DNA of 64,000 nt, taken from Variovorax paradoxus (lineage in GTDB: Bacteria; Pseudomonadota; Gammaproteobacteria; Burkholderiales; Burkholderiaceae_C). The stretch is from the NCBI GenBank assembly GCA_016806145.1, contig CP063166.1, forward strand, positions 4,464,001 through 4,528,000, given 5' to 3'. The position numbers were made by a program, and so were the translations under genes. The notes beneath the pieces are model-generated. The model did not search any database and was not told where the DNA came from. It saw only the letters and a list, made by a program, of their open reading frames with translations. Positions 45,300-55,314 of the stretch are shown in pieces. Every line of letters starts with the position of its first letter. Positions within the stretch are counted from its first letter, which is position 1.

Positions 45300-47228
45300 G
45301 TGAGCGCCCTTCCCACCTCCTCCCTCCCCCCCGCCGAACGCCGCCCGATCCGCGAACTCCCCGATGAGCTGATCAGCCAGATCGCCGCGGGCGAGGTGGT
45401 CGAGCGCCCGGCCTCGGTGGTGCGCGAGCTGCTCGACAACGCGCTCGACGCGGGCGCGACGCAGGTCACGGTGCGGCTGGCGTCCGGGGGCGTGCGGCTG
45501 ATCTCGATCGAGGACGACGGCCTGGGCATTCCGCGCGAGGAACTCGTGGTGGCGCTGCGGCGCCATGCCACCAGCAAGATCGCGAGCCTCAATGACCTCG
45601 AGACGGTCGGCACCATGGGCTTTCGCGGCGAGGCGCTGGCCGCCATCAACGCGATCGCCGAGCTGAGCCTGCAGTCGCGCGCGGTGGGTGCCGACGGCGC
45701 CTGGTCGCTCGACGGCCGCACCGGCGAGCTGCGCCCGGTGGCGCGTTCGCGCGGCACCACGGTCGAGGTGCGCGAGCTGTTCTTCGCGACCCCGGCGCGG
45801 CGCAAGTTCCTCAAGACCGATGCCACCGAGCTCGCCCACTGCATCGAGGCGGTGCGCCGCCATGCGCTGGCGCGGCCCGATGTGGGTTTCTCGGTCTGGC
45901 ACGACGGCAAGCTGGTCGAGCAGTGGCGCGCCAGCGAGCAGCGCGAACAGCGCCTGGGCGATGCGCTCAGCGAGGATTTCGTGGCGCAGAGCGTCGTCGT
46001 CGAGCACGTCGGCGGACCGGTGCGCGTGGCCGGCCGCGCCGGCATTCCCGATGCCGCGCGCTCGCGCGCCGACCACCAGTTCTTCTACGTCAACGGCCGC
46101 TTCGTGCGCGACAAGGTGCTGTCGCACGCGGTGCGCAGCGCCTACGAGGACGTGCTGCATGGCCAGCGCCAGCCGGTCTACGTGCTCTACCTCGAGATCG
46201 ACCCCGCGCGCGTCGACGTGAACGTGCACCCGACCAAGATCGAGGTGCGCTTCCGCGACGGCCGCGAGGTGCACCAGGCGGTGCGCCATGCGGTCGAGAA
46301 CGCGCTGGCCGCGCCGCGCGCCGGCGACGCCGCGCAGGCGGCCCAGGCGCAGCAGCCCTTCTTCAAGCCGGTGTCGCCGGTCACGACCGGCTCGTGGTCG
46401 CAGCCCGCCATCAATTTCAGGGCCGCCGAGCGCGGCGCCGGCGATTTCGAGGCCATGTGGCCGCGGCGTGCCAGCGAAACCCTGCTGGCGCCCGAACCCT
46501 CCGCGGCCCACTGGCCCGTGCTGTCCGATTCCGGCGTCGGCGCGGCGCCGGCCGCCGACTTCGGCACCCAGGCCCCGGCCGCGCCGTTCCAGGCTCCCGC
46601 GGGCCTCGCGGCCGAGCCCCAGGCGCTGGCCCACAACGACGAAGCCTGGCCGCTGGGCCGCGCGCTGGCCCAGCTGCAGGGCATCTACATCCTGGCCGAG
46701 AACAGCCAGGGCCTGATCGTGGTCGACATGCACGCGGCCCACGAGCGCATCGTCTACGAGCGCCTGAAGACCCAGCTCGACGGCGCCGCCATCTCGAGCC
46801 AGCCGCTGCTGATCCCCGCCACCTTCGCCGCCACGCCGCAGGAAGTGGCCACGGCCGAGGCCTGCACCGCCGTGCTCGCGACGCTGGGCCTGGAGATCAC
46901 GCCCTTCTCGCCGCGCACCCTGGCGGTGCGCGCGGTGCCCGGCACCCTGGCCGACGGCGATCCGGTCGAGCTCGCGCGCAGCGTGCTGGCCGAGCTGTCG
47001 CAGCACGACGCGAGCACCGTGGTGCAGCGGGCCCAGAACGAGCTGCTGTCGACCATGGCATGCCACGGCGCGGTGCGCGCCAACCGCAAGCTCACGCTCG
47101 ACGAGATGAACGCCTTGTTACGCCAGATGGAGGCAACCGAGCGTTCGGACCAGTGCAACCACGGCCGTCCGACCTGGCGCCAGCTGTCGATCCGGGAGCT
47201 CGACGCCCTGTTCATGCGCGGCCGCTGA
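45300..47228 (+). CDS. mutL: DNA mismatch repair protein MutL
   Basis: MutL couples MutS mismatch recognition to strand incision. The 642-residue protein begins at GTG. The GHKL ATPase has Glu44 and Asn47 in ELLDNALDAGA, DDGLGIP and GFRGEALAAI. A Pro/Ala-rich linker follows, then the C-terminal dimerisation domain with the endonuclease motif DMHAAHERIVYE starting at Asp476, so strand nicking is expected. The ending DQCNHGRPTWRQLS is conserved. It probably has a leaderless transcript and is followed by a hairpin terminator. Confidence 0.96.
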   Translation: MSALPTSSLPPAERRPIRELPDELISQIAAGEVVERPASVVRELLDNALDAGATQVTVRLASGGVRLISIEDDGLGIPREELVVALRRHATSKIASLNDLETVGTMGFRGEALAAINAIAELSLQSRAVGADGAWSLDGRTGELRPVARSRGTTVEVRELFFATPARRKFLKTDATELAHCIEAVRRHALARPDVGFSVWHDGKLVEQWRASEQREQRLGDALSEDFVAQSVVVEHVGGPVRVAGRAGIPDAARSRADHQFFYVNGRFVRDKVLSHAVRSAYEDVLHGQRQPVYVLYLEIDPARVDVNVHPTKIEVRFRDGREVHQAVRHAVENALAAPRAGDAAQAAQAQQPFFKPVSPVTTGSWSQPAINFRAAERGAGDFEAMWPRRASETLLAPEPSAAHWPVLSDSGVGAAPAADFGTQAPAAPFQAPAGLAAEPQALAHNDEAWPLGRALAQLQGIYILAENSQGLIVVDMHAAHERIVYERLKTQLDGAAISSQPLLIPATFAATPQEVATAEACTAVLATLGLEITPFSPRTLAVRAVPGTLADGDPVELARSVLAELSQHDASTVVQRAQNELLSTMACHGAVRANRKLTLDEMNALLRQMEATERSDQCNHGRPTWRQLSIRELDALFMRGR

Positions 47229-47254
47229 GCCGAATCCGCGCGAAAAGCCGTCCC

Positions 47255-47279
47255 AAAAGCCGTCAATTGGCGGCTTTTT
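47255..47279 (+). terminator. terminator after mutL
   Basis: AAAAGCCG (47255-47262) / CGGCTTTT (47271-47278) with an 8-nt loop and five T. A second copy of the left arm lies at 47243-47250. Confidence 0.8.
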
Positions 47280-47451
47280 GAGGGTTTTTCCGGGTTTGGA
47301 GCCGTCATCCGCATGGCGGGCACGCACGTTGCATGGTGAGTTCGCCAAGACGCCGCAAAGGCGCTGGTCAGGGAGGTGTCGAAATGCACGTCGGCGTGTT
47401 TCGGCAGCAGGCAGATGAACTTTTTCGCCGGCATCGCTGTCCCTCATTCCC

Positions 47452-48423
47452 ATGATGAAACGCTGGACCCTCCTCGCGTCAGTCCTATCGCTTTGCGCCA
47501 TTCTTGCCGCCGGCTGCTCGACCTTCGACGAGCAGCAGCGTGAATGGATCTTCCAGCCCAGCGACCGCAGCTGGGGCAACACCGCCACCATGGCCCAGGG
47601 CATGCAGGACGTGTGGATCGACTTCCAGTCGTCCATCACGGGCGAACCCGCGCGCCTGCACGGCCTGTGGCTCGGCGGCGAGCCCGAGACCACCGAAACG
47701 CCGGTGCTGCTGTACCTGCACGGCGCGCGCTACAACGTGGCGGGCTCGGCCCCGCGCATCCAGCGCATGCACGAGCTCGGCTTCTCGGTGCTGGCCATCG
47801 ACTACCGCGGCTTCGGCAAGAGCTCCAAGGGCCTGCCCTCGGAAGAGTCGGCGCGCGAGGATGCCCGCGCCGCCTGGACCTGGCTGGCCGCGCGCCATCC
47901 GCGCCAGCACCGCTACATCTTCGGCCACTCGCTGGGCGGCGCCATCGGCATCGATCTGGCCGCGCGCGTGAACGACGAGAGCGGCACCATCGTCGAGAGC
48001 ACCTTCACCTCGATCGCCGACGTGGTCGGCAGCTTCAAGTGGGGCTGGCTGCCCTTCCGTCCCTTCATCACCCAGCGCTTCGAGGCGATCGACAAGGTCA
48101 AGGACATCGGCGCGCCGCTGCTGGTGGTGCACGGCACCGCCGACAGCCTGATCAACCCGACGCTGGGCCGCAAGCTCTACGACGCGGCCACCGTGCCCAA
48201 GCTCTTCGTGCTGGTGGAAGGCGGCTCGCACCACAACACCAACTCGGTCGGCGAAGCCCAGTACCGCGCGGCACTCACGCAGCTGTTCCGCATGAAGCCC
48301 GACAACATGGTGGCGCGCAACCAGCCCAAGCTGTCGCCGCCCTCGCCGGCGCTGCCGCCCGCGGTGTCGCAGCAGGACGTGCGCGGACAGGCGCCCGCGA
48401 GCGCCGCGCCTGCGGCAATCTGA
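47452..48423 (+). CDS. alpha/beta hydrolase lipoprotein
   Basis: A 323-residue lipid-anchored serine hydrolase. The signal peptide ends in ILAAGC (Cys22). The nucleophile elbow GHSLGG lies about residue 160, and the acid and His are plausible in VVHGTADSLINPTLG and GGSHHNTNSVGE. The C-terminal 40 residues are Pro/Ala-rich and probably unstructured. It resembles BEM46/YfhR-type hydrolases, substrate unknown. A dyad-symmetric element follows at 48437-48520. Confidence 0.87.
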   Translation: MMKRWTLLASVLSLCAILAAGCSTFDEQQREWIFQPSDRSWGNTATMAQGMQDVWIDFQSSITGEPARLHGLWLGGEPETTETPVLLYLHGARYNVAGSAPRIQRMHELGFSVLAIDYRGFGKSSKGLPSEESAREDARAAWTWLAARHPRQHRYIFGHSLGGAIGIDLAARVNDESGTIVESTFTSIADVVGSFKWGWLPFRPFITQRFEAIDKVKDIGAPLLVVHGTADSLINPTLGRKLYDAATVPKLFVLVEGGSHHNTNSVGEAQYRAALTQLFRMKPDNMVARNQPKLSPPSPALPPAVSQQDVRGQAPASAAPAAI

Positions 48424-48436
48424 CACCCACCCATCC

Positions 48437-48520
48437 CCGTTCACGCCGAGCCTGGCCTGTCGCGAGCCCCGCCGAACGGCGAAGCGCTGCGCGAGGCTTC
48501 GACAGGCTCGGCCAGAACGG
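48437..48520. repeat. imperfect inverted repeat, dispersed-repeat type
   Basis: 18-bp arms (48437-48454 with 48503-48520) match at 16 of 18 positions around a further GC-rich dyad. The arm core CCGTTC..GCCGAGCCTG resembles a widespread extragenic repeat in Burkholderiales, from memory. It probably acts as a bidirectional terminator between convergent genes. Confidence 0.65.
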
Positions 48521-48545
48521 TTCCGGCTGATCGACCGCCAGCCCC

Positions 48546-50792
48546 TCAGGCCAGGTCGAACGGCAGCCGCCGCAGCGGCTTGCCCGTCAACTGCGCCACG
48601 GCATTGGCGAACGCGGGTGCCAGCGGCGGCAGGCCCGGCTCCCCCATTCCCTTGGGCGCATCGGCGCTCGGCACGATGTGGATGTCGAACTCCGGCACCT
48701 GCGTGATGCGCGCCACCGTGAAGTCGCCGAAGTTGCCCTGCTGCACCACGCCGTCCTTCAGGGTGATCGCGCTGCCCGGCAGGCAGGTCGACAGCCCCAT
48801 CACGGCCGCGCCCTGCACCTGCGCTTCCACGCTGCGCGGATTCACGGCCAGGTTGCAGTGCACGCCGCTGGTCGCGCGGTGCAGCACCGGCTGGCCGTCC
48901 TTGACCGAGGCTTCCACCACATAGGCGACCACCGATTCGAAGGACTCGTGCACCGCCACGCCCCAGGCGCGGCCGTCCGCGAGCTTCTTCTTGCCGTAAC
49001 CGCTCTTGTCGACCGCCAGCTGCAGCGCGGCGCGATGGCGCGGATGCTTGTCGCCGAACAGCTGCATGCGGTAGGCCACCGGGTCCTGCTTCGTGCTGCG
49101 CGCGATCTCGTCGATCAGCGTCTCCATCACGAAGGCGGTGTGGGTCGAGCCCACGCTGCGCCACCACAGCACCGGCACGTTGAGCTGCGGATGGTGCACC
49201 GTCAGGCGCATCGGCAGCGGATAGGGATCGCGCATGCCCTCGACCGCCGTGGCGTCGATACCGTCCTTCACCATGGCGCCGGCGAACACCGTGCCCGCGG
49301 TGATGGACTGGCCCACGATGACGTGGTCCCAGGCGAGGATCGTGCCGCGCTCGTCGAAGCCGATGCGCGCGCGATGCAGGTGCATGGGCCGGTAGTAGCC
49401 GCCCTTGATGTCGTCCTCGCGGCTCCACAGCAGCCGCACCGGCACGTCGAGGCCGGCGGCGCGCGTGGCCTTGGCGATCTCGCAGGCCTCGACCACGAAG
49501 TCGCTGGTGCTCACGAAGCGCCGGCCGAAGCCGCCGCCCGCCATCTGCACGTTGACCTTCACCTGCGCGGGCTCGAGCTTCAGCGCGCGCGCCGCGGCGA
49601 AGCCGTCGAGGTCGGCGGACTGGGTGCCGACCCACAGCTCGGCGCGCCCGTCCGACAGCTTCACGGTGCAGTTCAGCGGCTCCATCGGCGCGTGCGCCAG
49701 GTAGGGAAACACGAACTCGGCCTCGAGCTTGCGCGGCGCGCTGGCCAGCGGCGCCATGTCGGCGTCGAACTTGCGGTTGCCGGGGCGGTCGGCCAGTTCG
49801 CGGTACTGGGCCAGTTGCTTGTCGGAGTCGACCTTCTCGACCGCCGCCGTGTCCCATTGCAGCTTGAGCGCGTCGCGACCCAGCTTGGCGGGCCAGTAGC
49901 CGTCGGCCACCACGGCCACGCCCTCGGCGCCGCGGTCGAGCGGAATGCGCACGACGGCCTTCACGCCCTTGACGGCGCGCGCGGCGCTGTCGTCGACCGA
50001 CGCCAGGCGGGCACCGAACACCGGCGGATGGGCCACCACCGCCGTGAGCTGGCCCGGGTGTTTCACGTCGATGCCGAAGTCCTGCCGGCCGCTGCTCTTG
50101 GCGGCCGCATCCAGGCGCTGGGTCGGGCGGCCGATGATGCGGAAGTCCTTCGGGTCCTTGAGCACCACCTTCTCGGGCACCGGCAGCGCCATCGCCGCCT
50201 CGGCCAGTTCGCCATAGCTCGCCTTGCGCCCGCCCGGGCCGAGCACCGTGCCGGCCTGCGTGCGCAGGGTGGAGGCATCGACCTTCCAGCGCGCCGCCGC
50301 GGCCGACAGCAGCATGGCGCGGGCGCGCGCGCCGAGCTCGCGGTACTGCACGAAGCTGTTCTTGATGGTGTTCGAGCCGCCGGTCAGGTGCATGCCGAAG
50401 AAGGGGTCGGCATAGGCGGCGTCGTTGGTGCCGCTGCGGCTGCGCACCAGCGCCCAGTCGGCGTCGAGCTCCTCGGCCAGGATCATCGGCAGGCCGGTCT
50501 GCACGCCCTGGCCGAACTCGAGCCGGTTGATGGTCACCATGACCTCGCCGTTGGGCGCGATCTGCACGAAGGCCAGCGGCTGCTGGGTCGGTTTGAGGCC
50601 GCCAGCGGCGGGAGCCGCGGCGCCGGCCTGCGCCAGGGCCAGGTGCGGGAAGGTGCCGAGCGCGAAACCGCTCGCGCCGACGATCTTGAGGAAGCTGCGC
50701 CGCGGCAGCGCGGCGGGCTCGTCGGCCGCGGGGCGGGCCATCAGGCGTTGCAGCGAACGCGGCAGGTCGTGGTAGTCGATGTGGGGCAGCAT
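48546..50792 (-). CDS. molybdopterin-binding large subunit, isoquinoline 1-oxidoreductase beta type
   Basis: A 748-residue xanthine-dehydrogenase-family subunit. A Tat-like RR motif (Arg31-Arg32 in PRRSFLKIVGASGFALG) lies after 30 residues, so periplasmic export is likely. Molybdopterin-contact signatures include LEFGQGVQTGLPMILAEEL, QMAGGGFGRRF, and WWRSVGSTHTAFVMET. The tail ends GEPGLPPLAPAFANAVAQLTG with the catalytic Glu. It forms a membrane-side oxidase with the 2Fe-2S subunit and the cytochrome c encoded just upstream. The substrate may be an aldehyde or N-heterocycle. Confidence 0.9.
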   Translation of the reverse strand: MLPHIDYHDLPRSLQRLMARPAADEPAALPRRSFLKIVGASGFALGTFPHLALAQAGAAAPAAGGLKPTQQPLAFVQIAPNGEVMVTINRLEFGQGVQTGLPMILAEELDADWALVRSRSGTNDAAYADPFFGMHLTGGSNTIKNSFVQYRELGARARAMLLSAAAARWKVDASTLRTQAGTVLGPGGRKASYGELAEAAMALPVPEKVVLKDPKDFRIIGRPTQRLDAAAKSSGRQDFGIDVKHPGQLTAVVAHPPVFGARLASVDDSAARAVKGVKAVVRIPLDRGAEGVAVVADGYWPAKLGRDALKLQWDTAAVEKVDSDKQLAQYRELADRPGNRKFDADMAPLASAPRKLEAEFVFPYLAHAPMEPLNCTVKLSDGRAELWVGTQSADLDGFAAARALKLEPAQVKVNVQMAGGGFGRRFVSTSDFVVEACEIAKATRAAGLDVPVRLLWSREDDIKGGYYRPMHLHRARIGFDERGTILAWDHVIVGQSITAGTVFAGAMVKDGIDATAVEGMRDPYPLPMRLTVHHPQLNVPVLWWRSVGSTHTAFVMETLIDEIARSTKQDPVAYRMQLFGDKHPRHRAALQLAVDKSGYGKKKLADGRAWGVAVHESFESVVAYVVEASVKDGQPVLHRATSGVHCNLAVNPRSVEAQVQGAAVMGLSTCLPGSAITLKDGVVQQGNFGDFTVARITQVPEFDIHIVPSADAPKGMGEPGLPPLAPAFANAVAQLTGKPLRRLPFDLA

Positions 50793-50802
50793 GGCTTTTC
50801 CT

Positions 50803-51276
50803 TCAGGCGAGGTTGCGGGCTGCATCGGCCACGGCCGCGCGGATGCGCGCATAGGTGCCGCATCGACAGATGTTGCCGGCCATGGCCGAGTCGATCTCGT
50901 CGGCGCTGGGCTGCTTGCCCGCGGGCAGCGACTGCAGGAAGGCGGTCGCGCTCATGATCTGGCCGCTCTGGCAGTAACCGCACTGCGCGACGTCGTGCCG
51001 CACCCAGGCGGCGTGCACGGCGGCGCCGACGCGGTCGCTGCCGTCGGTCATGCGTTCGATGGTGGTGATCTTCTTGCCGTCGGCGGCGGCGATCGGCGTG
51101 ATGCACGAGCGGATCGCCTGGCCGTCGAGGTGCACGGTGCAGGCGCCGCACAGCGCGGCGCCGCAGCCGAACTTGGTGCCGGTCATGCCCAGCGTGTCGC
51201 GCAGGGCCCAGAGGATGGGCGTGCCGGGGTCGGCATCGACCGTGTGGTCACGGCCATTGACGTGGAGCGCAGTCAT
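50803..51276 (-). CDS. 2Fe-2S subunit, isoquinoline 1-oxidoreductase alpha type
   Basis: A 157-residue subunit with two 2Fe-2S clusters: a ferredoxin-type set at Cys38, Cys43, Cys46, Cys58 (GCGAALCGAC) and a helical-domain set at Cys99, Cys102, Cys137, Cys139 (CGYC, CRCG). It transfers electrons from the molybdenum site towards the cytochrome. It begins 36 bp after the cytochrome c gene and ends 10 bp before the large subunit. It has no signal peptide, so it is probably co-exported with the Tat-signal partner. Confidence 0.93.
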   Translation of the reverse strand: MTALHVNGRDHTVDADPGTPILWALRDTLGMTGTKFGCGAALCGACTVHLDGQAIRSCITPIAAADGKKITTIERMTDGSDRVGAAVHAAWVRHDVAQCGYCQSGQIMSATAFLQSLPAGKQPSADEIDSAMAGNICRCGTYARIRAAVADAARNLA

Positions 51277-51312
51277 TGCTTGTTTTCTCCGTGGGTGGGT
51301 GGGGGACGGGAT

Positions 51313-51654
51313 TCACTTGGCGCCGTCGAGCAGCCATTGCGCGAGCGCCTGCAGGTCGGCGTCGGGCACCTGGGCCTGCGGCGGCATCGGCATCGGGCCC
51401 CATTTGCCCGAGCTGCCGGCCTTGATGCTGGCCGCGAGCTGCGCGGCCGTGCCCTTGCCGTCGCCGTACTTCGCGCCAATGTCCTTCCAGGACGGGCCCA
51501 CCACCTTGGTGGCGGGTTGATGGCAGGCGACGCAGGCGTACTTCTGGGCCAGCGCGAGGCTGGCATCGGCCTGCAGCGGCCACAGCGCGCCGGCGCCGAC
51601 GGCCAGGGCCAGCACGAGCGGTGCTGCGATGGAGGTGATCTTTTCTGTGTTCAT
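51313..51654 (-). CDS. c-type cytochrome of the molybdenum oxidoreductase operon
   Basis: A 113-residue class-I cytochrome c with a signal peptide (about 1-32) and a heme site Cys41-x2-Cys44-His45 (CVACH). The axial Met is in the GPMPMPP loop. Conserved GPSWKDI and ALAQWLLDG segments match monoheme c551/c552-like proteins. It would accept electrons from the hydroxylase in the periplasm. It is the first gene of the operon and faces an AraC gene across 217 bp with three TTGCCTGA boxes. Confidence 0.93.
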   Translation of the reverse strand: MNTEKITSIAAPLVLALAVGAGALWPLQADASLALAQKYACVACHQPATKVVGPSWKDIGAKYGDGKGTAAQLAASIKAGSSGKWGPMPMPPQAQVPDADLQALAQWLLDGAK

Positions 51655-51668
51655 CGTGGAAAGGAGGG

Positions 51669-51788
51669 TTGCCTGATTCGACGGCGGGCCCGTGGCGCGC
51701 GACGCCGCAGCGCCGCTGGCCCACCGCCGGCGAGTGTGGGGCGTAGACCGGCCGCGCGTTTGCCTGATTCGCTCGCGTTCTTGCCTGA
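51669..51788. promoter_or_regulatory. three TTGCCTGA boxes, probable AraC operator
   Basis: TTGCCTGATTCG occurs at 51669-51680 and 51760-51771, and TTGCCTGA again at 51781-51788. The last two start 21 bp apart, two helical turns, as in AraC-type direct repeats. The distal copy lies near the cytochrome c start and could allow looping. Confidence 0.65.
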
Positions 51789-51871
51789 AACACCGAGACT
51801 GCGACGGAAATGCGCGCCGCGCGAAAGCGGCGGGCTAGACTTTTCGCGACCTGTACTTCGAAAGGATCCAG

Positions 51872-52789
51872 ATGGACCTCGCCGAGCCCGCGCGGCTGGA
51901 TTCCCCGGCCGTGCTCGACGACCTGCAACGCGCCGTGGCGCGCACCGCGCATGCCGACGGCGACTACCTCACGGCCATTCCTGCGCTCTCGCTGCACCGC
52001 CGCAGCGCCGCGACCGCGCCGCTGCACTGCCTCTACGGCTTCGGCCTGGGCATCACGGTCAGCGGGCAGAAGCGGGTGGCGCTCGGCGGCGAGGTGTTCG
52101 ACTACGCGGCGGGCCAGTCGCTGCTGACCACGGCCGACCTGCCCGTGGTCTCGCACATCACCCGCGCCAGCGCGGCGCAACCCTTCGTCGGTCTGGCGCT
52201 GCAGCTCGATCCGCGCGCGGTCGTGCAACTGGCCGCCGAGATGGCGCTGCCCGCGCCGCCCCGCGACGGCAACCAGCGCGCCATGTCGCTCGGCGACCTC
52301 GACCCCACGCTGCTCGGCGCGGTGACGCGGCTGGTCGACCTGCTCGCCGAGCCGCGGCTGATCCCGCAGCTCGCACCGCTGCTGCAGCGCGAGATCATGG
52401 TGCGGCTGCTCGCGGGCCGCCACGGCCCGCAGCTGCAGCGCCTGGTGGCGATCGGCTCGCCAAGCCAGCAGGTGGCGCAGAGCATGGCCTGGCTCAAGCT
52501 CAACTTCACGCGCAACGTGCTGGCCGACGAACTGGCGGCCTCCGCGAACATGAGCCCCTCGACCTTCCGCCAGCACTTCCGCGCCGTGGCGGGCATGAGC
52601 CCGATGCAGTACCTCAAGCAGCTGCGGCTGCAGGAGGCGCGGCAGCTGATGCTGAACCAGGGCATCGACGCCGGCACCGCGGGCGTGCGCGTGGGCTACG
52701 AGAGCGCCTCGCAGTTCAGCCGCGAATATGCGCGGCTGTTCGGGGCACCGCCGCTGCGCGACATACGGCGCATGCGCGAGACGAGTTGA
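51872..52789 (+). CDS. AraC-family regulator of the molybdenum oxidoreductase operon
   Basis: A 305-residue regulator with an AraC_N-type ligand domain (about 30-180: [39 protein letters not shown]) and the C-terminal double helix-turn-helix ([43 protein letters not shown]). AAAGGA lies before the ATG, and TAGACT at 51836-51841 is a plausible -10. It diverges from the oxidoreductase operon, and the box repeats in the gap probably bind it. Confidence 0.9.
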   Translation: MDLAEPARLDSPAVLDDLQRAVARTAHADGDYLTAIPALSLHRRSAATAPLHCLYGFGLGITVSGQKRVALGGEVFDYAAGQSLLTTADLPVVSHITRASAAQPFVGLALQLDPRAVVQLAAEMALPAPPRDGNQRAMSLGDLDPTLLGAVTRLVDLLAEPRLIPQLAPLLQREIMVRLLAGRHGPQLQRLVAIGSPSQQVAQSMAWLKLNFTRNVLADELAASANMSPSTFRQHFRAVAGMSPMQYLKQLRLQEARQLMLNQGIDAGTAGVRVGYESASQFSREYARLFGAPPLRDIRRMRETS

Positions 52790-52805
52790 TATAGAAACAC
52801 AACAG

Positions 52806-52916
52806 CCGGACGCAGAGGACGCGAAGGTTTCGCGAAGAGCGCGAAAGAGAAATTCGAAAAATCTCCTTGCATTCCTTTTGCGTCCTTCGCGAGACCTTCG
52901 CGTCCTCTGCGTCCGG
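52806..52916. repeat. 32-bp inverted repeat between the AraC gene and miaA
   Basis: Two 32-bp arms (52806-52837 and 52885-52916) are complementary at 31 of 32 positions, around a 47-bp AT-richer loop. The arms contain the GGACGCAGAGGACGCG-type core seen in dispersed proteobacterial repeats (from memory). The transcript would form a very stable hairpin. Confidence 0.85.
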
Positions 52917-52967
52917 AAGTCCGCTCCCCGTCTTCGTCCCCCTCTATTTGCTACGCTCGACCCCTTC

Positions 52968-53938
52968 ATGGGTCCCTTTTCCTCTCTCCCCGATCCACCG
53001 CGCTTCATCGCCCTCGCCGGCCCCACCGCCTCGGGCAAGACCGCCGTCGCGCTGGCAATCGCGCGCGAACACCCGGTGGAGATCGTCAGCGTCGACTCGG
53101 CGCTGGTCTACCGCGGCATGGACATCGGCACCGCCAAGCCGAGCGCCGACGAGCTGCGCGCGGCGCCGCACCACCTGATCGACATCCTCGACGCGCGCGA
53201 GAGCTACAGCGCCGCGGCCTTCGTGGCCGATGCGGCGCGGCTGATCGACGAGATCCGCGCGCGCGGCGCGATGCCGCTGCTGGTCGGCGGCACGATGCTG
53301 TACTTCAAGGCGCTGTTCGACGGCATCGACGCGATGCCCGCGGCCGATGCCGCGGTGCGCGCGCGCATCGATGCCGAGGCCGCCGAACGCGGCTGGCCCG
53401 CGATGCATGCGCGGCTCGCGCAGGTCGATCCGGTCACGGCCGCGCGGCTCGCGCCGCAGGACAGCCAGCGCATCCAGCGCGCGCTCGAGGTCTACGAGAG
53501 CAGCGGCCAGCCGCTGTCGCACTTCCATGGCAGCGACAGCAAGTCCACGCGCGGCGTCGAAGGCGGCCGACTGTTCTCGCTCGAGCCCGCCGACCGCGCC
53601 TGGCTGCATGCGCGCATCGCGCAGCGCTTCGACGCCATGCTGGCCGCGGGCTTCCTCGACGAGGTGCGTGCGCTGCGCGCGCGCGGCGACCTCTCGCCCG
53701 AGCTGCCCTCGATGCGCTGCGTGGGCTACCGGCAGGCCTGGGAGACCCTCGACGTCGCCGACCCGCCCGCTGCCGCCGCCCTGCAGGACCTGCGCGAACG
53801 CGGCATCGCCGCCACGCGCCAGCTCGCCAAGCGCCAGGTCACCTGGCTGCGCGGCATGCCCCACCGCACCGTGATCGCCTGCGACGCGCCCGACGCGCTG
53901 CCGTCGGCGGTGCACCTCATCGCGCCCACGCTTATCCC

Positions 53939-53942
<4 letters not shown>
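52968..53942 (+). CDS. miaA: tRNA dimethylallyltransferase
   Basis: MiaA adds a dimethylallyl group to A37 of tRNAs reading UNN codons. The 324-residue protein has P-loop GPTASGKT at 18-25, [18 protein letters not shown] (catalytic Asp/Ser area), [31 protein letters not shown] and the late [13 protein letters not shown] signature. The start at 52968 fits the family. It overlaps the ABC ATPase by ATGA. The transcript must pass the large hairpin at 52806-52916 unless it starts after it. Confidence 0.95.
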
Positions 53943-54591
<649 letters not shown>

Positions 54592-54592
<1 letters not shown>

Positions 54593-55314
54593 TGGCGCGC
54601 GCGCCCTGGCCGCTGGCCGCGATCGCGGCGATCTATGTCGCCACCGAGCTGTGGCAGGTGGCCGCGCGGCCCAGTTCGATGATCGGCATCCGGCTGGCCG
54701 TGTATGCGCTCGTATTCCTGGCCGCGCTGCGCGGCAGCCGCGCGGCGGCCTGGCTCTGGGGCGCGATCAGCGCAGTCGCGGCCGTCGCCAGCGCCTTCGC
54801 GCTCTGGACCTTGGTTTCCACACGCAACGCCAACGGCGTGGGCCCGGCGACGATCGCCTTCATCGGCTTCCAGGCCGTCTTCTATGCGGTGGGCACGGCC
54901 TACATCTTCGGCAGCCGCTCGCTGCGCGCCTTCCAGCAGTCGCGCGGCGCGTTGCGCGGCAAGGGGTCGGCGGCCCCGTCGCAATCGCCCTACGACGGCG
55001 CGCGCATCGCGCTCGGCAGCGACGCGCTGATGCTGGTGCGCCAGGGCAGCGTGCAGACCCGTGTCGAGCTCGCGGCCATCGATGCGATCGCGGTGCGCTC
55101 GCAGACCCTGGCCGAGGGCCTGCCGCGCGTGTGGATCGAGCCCTGCGCGCAGCGCGACGGAACGCAGCCGCTGATGGCGGTCACCACGCTGGCCGGCGGC
55201 TTCGCGCGCTTCGAGGCCTGGCTGTTCGAGCTGCCGGGCTTCGATGCGCCGGCCTACCGGCAGTTGCTCGAGTGCGGCGAGAACGCGAGCCGCATCGTCT
55301 GGCGCCGACCCTAG
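54592..55314 (+). CDS. membrane protein of unknown function coupled to the orphan ATPase
   Basis: A 240-residue protein. The N-terminal half (about 5-110) has four hydrophobic helices (around IAAIYVATELW; LAVYALVFLAAL; ISAVAAVASAFALWTLV; FIGFQAVFYAVGTAY). The rest, about residues 115-240, is a soluble domain with a DALMLVRQGSVQTRVELAAIDAIAVRS segment that looks like a PH-like or small beta domain. It starts inside the ATPase stop (TGATG). It is not an FtsX permease. Function unknown; the coupling suggests that it works with the ATPase. Confidence 0.75.
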
